A program made the position numbers and the translations under genes. The notes beneath the pieces were generated by a model, which saw only the letters and a program-made list of their open reading frames with translations, ran no database searches and was not told where the DNA came from. Positions 1 through 5,411 of a stretch of 7,967 nucleotides of DNA are shown here, piece after piece. The stretch lies in contig CAZGWJ010000107.1 in the NCBI GenBank assembly GCA_964529445.1, positions 1 to 7,967 of the forward strand. Direction: 5' to 3'. The stretch is from CAZGWJ01 sp964529445 (GTDB lineage Bacteria > Oederibacteriota > Muellerivitia > Muellerivitales > Muellerivitaceae). Each line of letters begins with the position of its first letter. Within the stretch, counting starts at the first letter, position 1.

Positions 1-462
1 ATGCATCATGACCTTCATGCGCTTCGCGCGCTCCGCAAGGATCCGATGGACGTCCTCGTGGGCATCCCGATCATGGATGACGACGGGGAGGGAGGTCTCC
101 CGGGCGAGGTCGAGCATACGCTCGAAGAGCCGGAACTGGGCGGAGCGGGAGGCATCGTGGTGGTAATCGAGACCGATCTCGCCGATCGCGACCGGTCTCG
201 AGACCCGGACGAGATCCTCGATCCCGCGGATGCGATCCCCCGTCAAACGGTCCGCCTCGTTCGGGTGGGCTCCCACGGTGTGGAAGACGACCCCGGGATT
301 CTTTCGCGTGATGTCGAACGCGGCCCGGGAGGTGACCTCATCGGTACCGATCGTGACCACACGCGTTACCCCCGCCTCGCGGGCGCGCTGGAGGACCTGC
401 GGAAGCTCGGACGCCAGGCGCTCGTCGTCCAGGTGGCAATGCGCGTCGACGAGGCCGGTCAT
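1..462 (-). CDS. tatD: TatD family metal-dependent DNase, 5' part (runs off the left edge)
   Basis: My translation of the minus strand gives 154 residues, open at the left edge, with clear TatD family landmarks. These are the N-terminal metal-binding HxH (DAHCH, H8 and H10), GAHPNE at 65-70, the AIGEIGLD block at 92-99 with the metal-ligand Glu95, and VIHDRDAHED at 128-137 with the conserved His130. The family folds as an amidohydrolase-type TIM barrel and acts as a cytosolic metal-dependent 3'-5' exonuclease or DNase. The remaining metal ligands (a C-terminal His and Asp) should lie beyond the window. The ATG overlaps the metG stop codon as ATGA, and only a weak A-rich Shine-Dalgarno precedes it, so translation is probably coupled to metG. 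metG-tatD adjacency is common in bacteria. Family assignment is sure; the exact substrate is not. No frameshift is visible in the part present. Confidence 0.93.
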   Translation of the reverse strand, partial: MTGLVDAHCHLDDERLASELPQVLQRAREAGVTRVVTIGTDEVTSRAAFDITRKNPGVVFHTVGAHPNEADRLTGDRIRGIEDLVRVSRPVAIGEIGLDYHHDASRSAQFRLFERMLDLARETSLPVVIHDRDAHEDVHRILAERAKRMKVMMH

Positions 463-2084
463 TTGTTCTTTTCGATGCGGGGAAAGAGGGGCGCACCCTT
501 GGCGATCTTCTGGCCGGGCGGAATCAGCCCCCACTTTTCGGTGTCAACAAAGCGCTGATCTTTGACCTGGGTTTGATATCCTAATTGTTCCCACATGGCC
601 TGTGCAGTACTGGGCATATAAGGCGTCAGATGTATCGCTACGATACGCAAGGTCTCAGCCAACACATACATGATTTCGCCCAGTTTAGCGTCATTCCTTT
701 CTTTCGCCACCTTCCACGGCGCCGAGACCTCGATATACTTATTCGCCATTTTTATCACATCCCATAATTGACTCAATGCCGCATGAAACTGCATACTTTG
801 ATTCAAATCCACTTCTGTTGGCGATGTCGCAATATCCTCAATATGTTCCACTTGTCTCTGTGTTGGCTCACTCATTCTACGGCGTGCCCAATTTATATAA
901 TCCGTGGCTTTATTCTTCAATTCAAGCGACTCACCGACTTGCGGAATCACACCGCCAAAATACTTCTCAATCATTGTCAAACTGCGGTGTAAGAGATTGC
1001 CCAAATCGTTTGCCAAATCACCGTTGAATGTTAATTCGAATGATTCCTGGGTGAACGACCCGTCAAATCCGAAAGGTACCGTTCTCAACAAATAGTAACG
1101 CAGCGCATCCACGCCATAACGGTCGATGACATCCATCGGGTTCACAACATTCCCCAGACTCTTGGACATCTTCTGACCGCCCGATGTGATGTAACCGGTG
1201 CCGAAGACGCGGGTCGGCAAAGGCGCGCCTGCCGCCATGAGCATGGTGGGCCAGATCGTGGCGTGGAACCGCAGGATGTCCTTGCCGATGACGTTGACCG
1301 ACTCGTGCTCGTCTGCGCCCTCGCCGCACCAGTATTTGCGGTATTTCTCACCGTCGGGCCAGCCCAGCGCCGTGATGTAATTCAAGAGCGCGTCGAACCA
1401 GACGTAGATGACGGTTTCCTCCGGCACGGGAGCCCGGATGCCCCACTTCACGGTGTTCCGGGTGATGGAGACGTCGGAGAGCCCGGGCTTGATGAAGTTG
1501 TTGACGAGTTCGTTCTTCCGGGAGTCGGGCTGGACGAAATCGGGGTGAGCGGCCAGGTGATCCTCGAGCGCCTTCTGGAAGCGGGACATGAGGAAGAAAT
1601 AGTTCTCCTCCGTCAGCCTCTCGACGGGTCGTCCGCAGTCGGGGCACTTCGCGTCCACGACCTCGGAATCCAGCAGGAACTTCTCGTCGGGAAGACAATA
1701 CCAGCCTTCATAGTGCTTCTTCTCGATGAAACCGCCCTCCGCCACCTTCCGGAAGAATTCGACGCAGGCCTTCTTGTGCCGCTCGTCGGTGGTGCGGATG
1801 AAATCGTCGTTGGAGATGTTCAGTTTGATCCAAAGGGCCTTGAAGCGCTCGACCACCTGGTCCGCCAGGGCCTTGGGTTCCAGGCCCTTTTCCCTGGCCG
1901 TCTTGGCGATCTTCTGGCCGTGTTCGTCGGTACCCGTGAGGAAATACACGTCCCAGCCGTCCATGCGTTTGAAGCGGGCGATGGCGTCCGCCCCGATGGT
2001 GCAATAGGCGTGGCCGACGTGGGGGATGTCGTTGACGTAATAGATGGGGGTGGTGACGTAGAAGACTTTTTTCTTGTCGGTCAT
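459..2084 (-). CDS. metG: Methionyl-tRNA synthetase (541 aa), compositionally mosaic
   Basis: Class I aminoacyl-tRNA synthetase that charges tRNA-Met with methionine in the cytosol. The catalytic Rossmann fold carries the HIGH-type motif HVGH (22-25), TGTDEHG (50-56) and KMSKS (305-309). The anticodon-binding helical domain follows, including the NKYIEVSAPWKVAK stretch (448-461). The protein ends at LFPRIEKNK and lacks the C-terminal EMAP/tRNA-binding dimerisation domain found in many MetRS. The zinc-knuckle insert shows C130, C147 and C150, but CLPD stands where a second CxxC is usual, so position 133 is Asp. The ATG has a GGAG at good spacing. The gene has its own TATAAT-bearing upstream region and ends in a 4-nt overlap with tatD. 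The codons for about residues 306-514 are much richer in A/T than the rest (see the separate entry), yet the frame and conserved motifs are intact, so the enzyme is probably functional. Confidence 0.97.
   Translation of the reverse strand: MTDKKKVFYVTTPIYYVNDIPHVGHAYCTIGADAIARFKRMDGWDVYFLTGTDEHGQKIAKTAREKGLEPKALADQVVERFKALWIKLNISNDDFIRTTDERHKKACVEFFRKVAEGGFIEKKHYEGWYCLPDEKFLLDSEVVDAKCPDCGRPVERLTEENYFFLMSRFQKALEDHLAAHPDFVQPDSRKNELVNNFIKPGLSDVSITRNTVKWGIRAPVPEETVIYVWFDALLNYITALGWPDGEKYRKYWCGEGADEHESVNVIGKDILRFHATIWPTMLMAAGAPLPTRVFGTGYITSGGQKMSKSLGNVVNPMDVIDRYGVDALRYYLLRTVPFGFDGSFTQESFELTFNGDLANDLGNLLHRSLTMIEKYFGGVIPQVGESLELKNKATDYINWARRRMSEPTQRQVEHIEDIATSPTEVDLNQSMQFHAALSQLWDVIKMANKYIEVSAPWKVAKERNDAKLGEIMYVLAETLRIVAIHLTPYMPSTAQAMWEQLGYQTQVKDQRFVDTEKWGLIPPGQKIAKGAPLFPRIEKNK
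541..1170. other. Low-GC segment inside metG (possible recombinant tract)
   Basis: Hand-counting gives 274 G/C in positions 541-1140, about 46%. The line 481-540 has 39 of 60 and the line 1201-1260 has 42 of 60, that is 65 to 70%. The transition on the right falls at about 1140-1200, where the strongly conserved KMSKS motif is encoded (1158-1172). The left one falls at about 540-560, just before the conserved WGLIPPG end of the protein. Codon third positions shift to A/T throughout. The reading frame is uninterrupted. The pattern fits replacement of the MetRS post-KMSKS and anticodon-binding part by DNA from a lower-GC donor, with breakpoints in conserved sequence. A misassembly joining two genomes at conserved motifs would look the same. 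The switch is seen directly; its cause is inferred. Confidence 0.8.
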
Positions 2085-2119
2085 GGCGCGCTCCGGTAAG
2101 GGCCGGTTTGTGGGGTGGG

Positions 2120-2125
2120 ATTATA
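2120..2125 (-). promoter_or_regulatory. Candidate -10 box upstream of metG
   Basis: The minus strand reads TATAAT here, a perfect sigma-70 type -10 hexamer preceded by TG, about 35 nt upstream of the metG ATG. This would give a leader of roughly 28 nt that includes the metG Shine-Dalgarno. No good -35 is visible at 17 nt. The nearest candidates (GGTGAA or TGAAGT, about 2143-2150) fall at the edge of the adjacent repeat element. A promoter is plausible because the 175-bp gap and the repeat separate metG from holB. Confidence 0.4.
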
Positions 2126-2144
2126 CAGGAAAAACCGCGACGAC

Positions 2145-2250
2145 TTCACCACGAAGGCACGAAGACGCGAAGAAAAGCCCCAAAAGTTTCACAAATACAT
2201 TTCTTCATTATCCATCCACCAACATCACGATCTTCGCTCCTTCGCGTTCC
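2145..2250. repeat. Interspersed hairpin repeat with 8-nt periodicity, copy 1 (holB-metG gap)
   Basis: The left arm holds three tandem 8-mers: CACGAAGG (2150-2157), CACGAAGA (2158-2165) and CGCGAAGA (2166-2173). The right arm (about 2230-2248), read on the opposite strand, gives CGCGAAGG then AGCGAAGA, so the arms are inverted copies around a low-GC spacer of about 55 bp. The layout and length match the element at 6702-6800. The element fills most of the 175-bp gap between holB and metG and has no coding capacity. Similar CACGAAGGCACGAAG-like repeats are, from memory, frequent in genomes of uncultured bacteria. I cannot name an established family or a mobilising enzyme. Confidence 0.7.
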
Positions 2251-2259
2251 CCCTGGTCC

Positions 2260-3333
2260 TTATTGAACGGCCAGGTCGAAGAAACCCCTCGTCTCGAGCC
2301 TCCCGGTCTTGAGACCCTCGCGAAGGGTGAGGAACAGATGATCGAGGACCATGCGGGGCGCCAGGTTCCCTTCCAGCGCTTCCAGGTGCCGGTCCAGGAC
2401 GGCGGCCACTCCGTCGGGAGGCAGGGCGCGAAGCTTCGCGGGAACCGGTTGCCTCCCGACGAACCGTCGGACCCAAAGTGAAAGGCAGATCTTCAGGACG
2501 GCTTGAACTGCCCGGCGGCGGGACTGGGCCTCCGAGATCTCCTCGTCCTCGCCGTCGAAGTCCCGGTCCGGGCGCTCAAAGGCAAGCGATACGTCCATCC
2601 ACTCCTGGGTCGCACCCGACAGTGCACGATCGAAATCGTCTGCCACCTTGTCCCGGAATCCCTTCCAGGACGGGTCCGCATAGCGAAGGGCCTCCCGGAA
2701 ATCGCCCCCCGACCAGGAGGCGGCCTCCCCGGCTTGCACGGCGTCGAAGCCGTGTGAAACGGCCAAGGCATCCTTCAGGAGATCCTCCGCGACGGGAGCG
2801 AACCGAACCGTACGGCAACGGGACACGACCGTCGGCAGCAATTTTGCCGGCCGTTCCGACAGAAGGATGAACATCGCCCTGGAGGGCGGCTCCTCAAGCG
2901 TTTTCAACATGATGTTCTGGGCTTCCACGTTCATCCGGTCTGCAAATGGCACGATCGCCACCCTCAAGGGGGCCGTCGAAGGGGTCCGCCCCATCCGTTC
3001 GACCAAGGCGCGAGCCGCATCGGCGGGGATGACGTCCGTCTTGATCTCTCGGTTCTCCCGGAGATGGGCCCGGACGAATTCCGAGTCCACCCAGACCAGG
3101 TCGGGATGGACCCGTGCGATCACGTGTCGGCAGACACCGCAATCGCAGGGACCTGCCCCACCCGCACAGAAGAGCGTGCGGACCCACGCGAGGGCGTGGG
3201 TCGATTTGCCGGAACCCGAGGGGCCGGAAAACAGGTAGGACGGCGCGCGATTCGAGGACCCCACGGACAGGAGAAGATCCCGTACTCCGGGCTGCGTCCT
3301 CAAAACGTCCAGTTTGGGGATCTCGAAGGACAT
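2260..3333 (-). CDS. holB: DNA polymerase III subunit delta' (clamp loader)
   Basis: Clamp-loader AAA+ protein of the DNA polymerase III holoenzyme, which with DnaX and delta loads the beta sliding clamp. Counting from the ATG used here (357 aa), the Walker A is GPSGSGKS (37-44). A Cys cluster of the DnaX/HolB zinc module follows (C56, C63, C65, C68). Then come the LKTLEEPP block (143-150), typical of this family, and VVSRCRTVRF (169-178), which holds the SRC motif of clamp-loader subunits. The length suits delta', and the C-terminal domain is poorly conserved as usual. An in-frame TTG at 3345 overlaps the tmk stop codon (TTGA) and would add four residues. The ATG at 3333 has a GAGG about 13 nt upstream, so the start is not certain. 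tmk-holB adjacency is conserved in many bacteria and supports the assignment over DnaX, which is longer. Confidence 0.9.
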   Translation of the reverse strand: MSFEIPKLDVLRTQPGVRDLLLSVGSSNRAPSYLFSGPSGSGKSTHALAWVRTLFCAGGAGPCDCGVCRHVIARVHPDLVWVDSEFVRAHLRENREIKTDVIPADAARALVERMGRTPSTAPLRVAIVPFADRMNVEAQNIMLKTLEEPPSRAMFILLSERPAKLLPTVVSRCRTVRFAPVAEDLLKDALAVSHGFDAVQAGEAASWSGGDFREALRYADPSWKGFRDKVADDFDRALSGATQEWMDVSLAFERPDRDFDGEDEEISEAQSRRRAVQAVLKICLSLWVRRFVGRQPVPAKLRALPPDGVAAVLDRHLEALEGNLAPRMVLDHLFLTLREGLKTGRLETRGFFDLAVQ

Positions 3334-3341
3334 GGAAGGGC

Positions 3342-3992
3342 TCAAACCTCGGCGAGCGACCCGAGCGGCGCCGAGAACCTGCGGAGGAACGCGGAAAGGA
3401 CGCGGGCGGCGACCTGTTCGGCGGGTTGAATCCCGTCCAGGACGACGATCCGGCGCTTCTCGAAAGCGGCAATGCTCCGGAACGTGGCCCGCACGCGCCG
3501 GTGGAACGCCAGCCTCTCCTTTTCCATGCGATCGGCCTTGGAGCGCCGGGCGGCCCGACTCATACCGATCCTAACCGGCAGATCGAGGAGGAACGTCAGA
3601 TCGGGCTTCAATCCACCCGTAGCCAGGGCATTCATCCTTCGAAGGAAATGGACGGGATATCCGCGTCCCCCTCCTTGGTAGGCGAGGGTCGAATCCGTGT
3701 AACGGTCGCATAGCACGACGAAACCGCTTTGAAGAGCAGGCCGGATGACCTCGTCCACGTGCTGGGCCCGGTCCGCCAGGAACAGAAGTAATTCAGCTTC
3801 CATCGTGAGCCCATGTCCCGGCTTCAAAAGCCACCGTCTCATGCTGGCGCCCAGCTTGGAGCCGCCGGGCTCATAGGTGTCCACGACCGGGATGCGCCGA
3901 CGGGTCAACCAACTCTTGAGCAGACGCACCTGGGTAGATTTGCCGGCCCCTTCCGGGCCCTCGAAGGTCACGAAAAATCCGGGATAACGCAC
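3342..3992 (-). CDS. tmk: Thymidylate kinase
   Basis: Phosphorylates dTMP to dTDP for DNA synthesis in the cytosol. Numbered from the GTG start chosen here (216 aa), the P-loop is FEGPEGAGKST (10-20), the EPGG substrate motif is at 41-44, and DRYTDSTLAYQGGGRG (96-111) is the thymidylate kinase signature. A basic LID region ends in ADRMEKE (153-159). The family TREPGG motif reads TYEPGG here, with Tyr replacing a usually conserved Arg. The ATG at 4022 would add ten residues, but it overlaps a possible -10 box and has no Shine-Dalgarno. The GTG at 3992 is preceded by AAGGGGGAA at correct spacing and puts the P-loop at the usual distance from the N-terminus. The gene follows a strong terminator, so it begins a new transcription unit, and its stop abuts holB. 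Confidence 0.94.
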   Translation of the reverse strand: MRYPGFFVTFEGPEGAGKSTQVRLLKSWLTRRRIPVVDTYEPGGSKLGASMRRWLLKPGHGLTMEAELLLFLADRAQHVDEVIRPALQSGFVVLCDRYTDSTLAYQGGGRGYPVHFLRRMNALATGGLKPDLTFLLDLPVRIGMSRAARRSKADRMEKERLAFHRRVRATFRSIAAFEKRRIVVLDGIQPAEQVAARVLSAFLRRFSAPLGSLAEV

Positions 3993-4017
3993 GCTTCCCC
4001 CTTGAAAGGATGACGTC

Positions 4018-4023
4018 ATCATA
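4018..4023 (-). promoter_or_regulatory. Possible -10 box for the tmk-holB unit
   Basis: The minus strand reads TATGAT, five of six matches to the -10 consensus, about 25 nt before the preferred tmk GTG. No convincing -35 lies 16-18 nt upstream (the closest is TTCTAT). Some promoter is expected here because a strong terminator closes the previous transcription unit about 100 bp upstream. The call rests on that context and one hexamer. Confidence 0.25.
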
Positions 4024-4043
4024 ATGCAGGGGGATGCGAGATA

Positions 4044-4102
4044 GAAGTTAGAAGATCGAAGTTAGAAGTTATCGGCATTCATCTGTGTTTATCGGCGGCT
4101 AA
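4044..4102. repeat. Short direct repeats in the rplL-tmk gap
   Basis: GAAGTTAGAAG occurs twice (4044-4054 and 4058-4068) with a 14-nt period. TTATCGGC then occurs twice, at about 4069 and 4089, 20 nt apart, around an ATCTGTGTTTATC segment. The stretch is less GC-rich than its surroundings. Both word types resemble, from memory, non-coding repeats scattered in many environmental bacterial genomes. It differs from the 8-nt periodic elements elsewhere in this window. The 180 bp between rplL and tmk hold only this patch, the rplL terminator and the tmk upstream region. Confidence 0.5.
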
Positions 4103-4124
4103 CGCCTTGATTTACCGTGTCATC

Positions 4125-4160
4125 AAAAAAGCCCCGGGGCCTTTCGGCATCCCGGGGCTT
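4125..4160 (-). terminator. Rho-independent terminator after rplL
   Basis: The minus-strand transcript forms a perfect 10-bp stem, AAGCCCCGGG against CCCGGGGCTT (arms 4151-4160 and 4129-4138), with a 12-nt loop, followed by a run of six T (4130-4125). It lies 22 nt after the rplL stop codon. This ends the ribosomal protein cluster and shows that rpoB is not cotranscribed behind rplL. Confidence 0.92.
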
Positions 4161-4182
4161 GATGAACCTTGATTCGAGAAAG

Positions 4183-4554
4183 TTACTTGATCTCGACCTC
4201 GGCACCGGTGTCCTTGAACTTGCCGGCCATCTCCTCGGCTTCCGCCTTGGAAATCCCCGACTTCAGGGGCTTGGGGGCCGCATCGACCAGGTCCTTGGCT
4301 TCCTTCAAGCCCAGGCCGGTGACCTCGCGGACCACCTTGATCACGGAGATCTTGTTGCCTCCGGCCGACTTCAGGACCACGTCGAATCCGCTCTTCTCCT
4401 CGACGGCGGCCGCACCCGCCGCAGGAGCCGCACCGGCCATCATCACCGGGGCCGCGGCGGACACGCCGAACTTCTCCTCAAGGGCCTTCACCAGCTCGCT
4501 CAGTTCGAGGACCGTCATGCCCTCGATCGCCTTGATCATCTCGTCCTTCGTCAT
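4183..4554 (-). CDS. rplL: 50S ribosomal protein L7/L12
   Basis: Stalk protein of the large ribosomal subunit. Dimers bind L10 and recruit and activate the GTPase factors (EF-Tu, EF-G, IF2). The 123 residues show an N-terminal dimerisation and L10-binding helical domain (1-33) and an Ala/Gly/Pro-rich hinge (about 33-52). The factor-binding C-terminal domain carries the hallmark IKVVREVTGLGLKEAKDLVD (72-91) and a GAEVEIK-type end. Length is normal. The ATG is preceded by AAAGGA with about 8 nt spacing. An upstream ATG five nt before it creates a two-codon mini-ORF (ATG AAA TGA) whose stop overlaps the true start. Its spacing to the Shine-Dalgarno is poor, so it is probably accidental. The gene is coregulated with rplJ by the leader upstream of rplJ and is followed by a strong terminator instead of rpoB. 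Confidence 0.98.
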   Translation of the reverse strand: MTKDEMIKAIEGMTVLELSELVKALEEKFGVSAAAPVMMAGAAPAAGAAAVEEKSGFDVVLKSAGGNKISVIKVVREVTGLGLKEAKDLVDAAPKPLKSGISKAEAEEMAGKFKDTGAEVEIK

Positions 4555-4619
4555 TTCATCGTTCCTTTCGTTGGAACTGCGTTAGGGTTGAAAAACCGGT
4601 TCTTGTACGCGACGGATCC

Positions 4620-5162
4620 TCAGGCGGCCTTGGCCTTGAGGTCCTTGATGGCACCCAGGGCGATCACCAGCTTGCGCAGGGGGCCGGCCAGCACCATGAC
4701 CGTGCCGCGCACGGGGGACTGGAGGCTGCCCAGCATCTTCGCCAGGAGCACCTCGCGGCTGGGGAGGTTGGCAAGGGCCTTGATCTCGTTGACCGAGATC
4801 TTGCGCCCGTCCATCCATCCACCCTTGAGGGTGAGCTTCTCGTGATCCTTGACGAACTTGGACAGGATCCGGGAGGACGCCAAAGCGTCCCCCTTGGCCA
4901 TGGCGATGGCCGTCGGTCCCTTGAACCACTCGTCCAAACCGTCCATCCCGGCCTTCTTGAGGGCCCGGAGGGCGAGGGTGTTCTTCACGACGTGGAGTTC
5001 CACCTGCTCCTTGAACAACTTCGCACGGAGTTCGGTGACCTCCTCGACCGTGAGACCCCCGTTTCCGGTGATGATCGCGGACTTGGAATCCGCCAGGTTC
5101 CTGGCGACCTCCTCCACGACCTGCACCTTCTCGGATCTCGGCTTGCTGTCGGGTTTCTTCAA
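4620..5162 (-). CDS. rplJ: 50S ribosomal protein L10
   Basis: L10 anchors L7/L12 dimers on the ribosomal stalk by binding 23S rRNA, and autoregulates its own mRNA. Recognisable blocks are TELRAKLF (43-50), VVKNTLALRAL (58-68) and the GPTAIAMAKGD block (82-92), followed by KGGWMDG (113-119). The C-terminal helix (about 160-180) is the L7/L12-binding segment. I place the start at TTG 5162 (180 aa, normal family length) because GAGGTGA sits 5 nt upstream. An in-frame GTG at 5171 is part of that Shine-Dalgarno. A longer in-frame ATG at 5300 would translate through the structured leader and is unlikely. Seven T residues precede the final G of the start codon. It is followed 65 nt later by rplL. 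Confidence 0.95.
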   Translation of the reverse strand: MKKPDSKPRSEKVQVVEEVARNLADSKSAIITGNGGLTVEEVTELRAKLFKEQVELHVVKNTLALRALKKAGMDGLDEWFKGPTAIAMAKGDALASSRILSKFVKDHEKLTLKGGWMDGRKISVNEIKALANLPSREVLLAKMLGSLQSPVRGTVMVLAGPLRKLVIALGAIKDLKAKAA

Positions 5163-5216
5163 AAAAATCACCTCGTTTCGTCTTCGCTTCGGACCATCAC
5201 ATCGGAGGGGGCCCCG

Positions 5217-5256
5217 AAAAAGAAAGCCCTCCATCCGAAACGACCGGATGAAGGGC
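5217..5256 (-). terminator. Terminator-like attenuator hairpin in the rplJ leader
   Basis: On the minus strand GCCCTTCATCCG (5256-5245) pairs with CGGATGGAGGGC (5237-5226) over 12 bp with one G-U pair and a 7-nt loop, followed by TTTCTTTTT (5225-5217). It sits between the L10 leader and the rplJ start, where L10-dependent attenuation has been described in Bacillus subtilis. A strong terminator inside this gene cluster implies conditional use. Nine bases of its 5' arm are complementary to the apical loop of the L10 leader upstream. Confidence 0.75.
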
Positions 5257-5277
5257 ATGATGAATGCATGCGCTTCC

Positions 5278-5354
5278 GGATCGTCTCGGCGGGCATTCAT
5301 TAAGTCCGCGATCCCTTCATCGGTTTCGCGAGACGCCCGCTGTCTTGGACATCC
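5278..5354 (-). promoter_or_regulatory. L10 leader (ribosomal protein L10/L12 autoregulatory RNA)
   Basis: The transcript folds with GGAT.GTC (5354-5348) pairing GAC.ATCC at the 3' end. An asymmetric CAAGACAG bulge follows, of kink-turn type. Then GCGGGC pairs GCCCGC, and an inner arm GTC.CGCGA pairs TCGCGGAC, capped by a 14-nt loop containing GATGAAGGG. The GACAGCGGGC / TTAAT / GCCCGCCGAGAC arrangement matches my memory of the bacterial L10 leader family. Its place upstream of rplJ is the expected one. The known role is binding by the L10(L12)4 complex to repress rplJL. Confidence 0.8.
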
Positions 5355-5384
5355 TCGGCTTCGATTGACCTTCTCTTCACCTGA

Positions 5385-5406
5385 CCGGGCCCCGTCCGGG
5401 GCCCGG
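5385..5406 (-). other. Perfect GC palindrome after the rplA stop codon
   Basis: CCGGGCCCCG, TC, CGGGGCCCGG: arms of 10 bp around a two-base centre. It starts exactly 5 nt after the rplA TGA. No T run follows on the minus strand, so it is not a standard intrinsic terminator. It more likely acts in mRNA stability, RNA processing or weak attenuation ahead of the L10 leader. Similar hairpins at the same distance follow secE and tuf. Confidence 0.75.
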
Positions 5407-5411
5407 AACGG

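Noticed and set aside
1..558. Plus-strand open frame opposite tatD
   Set aside because: The minus strand encodes clear TatD metal-binding motifs. The plus frame is a shadow with an Asp/Gly/Leu-rich random look.
1263..2099. Long plus-strand open frame (278 codons) opposite metG
   Set aside because: It is antisense to the well-conserved MetRS frame. Its composition (V, D, G, L rich) is what GC-rich codon periodicity gives on the opposite strand, and it shows no recognisable domain.
2145..2250. Possible CRISPR array
   Set aside because: The units are only 8 nt, directly adjacent without spacers, and the two arms are inverted to each other. No cas gene is present.
4009..4020. 12-bp palindrome GATGACGTCATC as an operator
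   Set aside because: It is a perfect palindrome near the tmk start, but a single short site without a second copy or a recognised regulator is not enough to call.
4551..4559. Two-codon upstream ORF overlapping the rplL start
   Set aside because: ATG AAA TGA is present, but its distance to the Shine-Dalgarno is too short for efficient initiation, and chance occurrence is likely.
5163..5300. 46-codon N-terminal extension of L10 from ATG 5300
   Set aside because: It would translate the L10 leader and terminator hairpin. The strong Shine-Dalgarno at 5174-5168 and normal L10 length favour TTG 5162.
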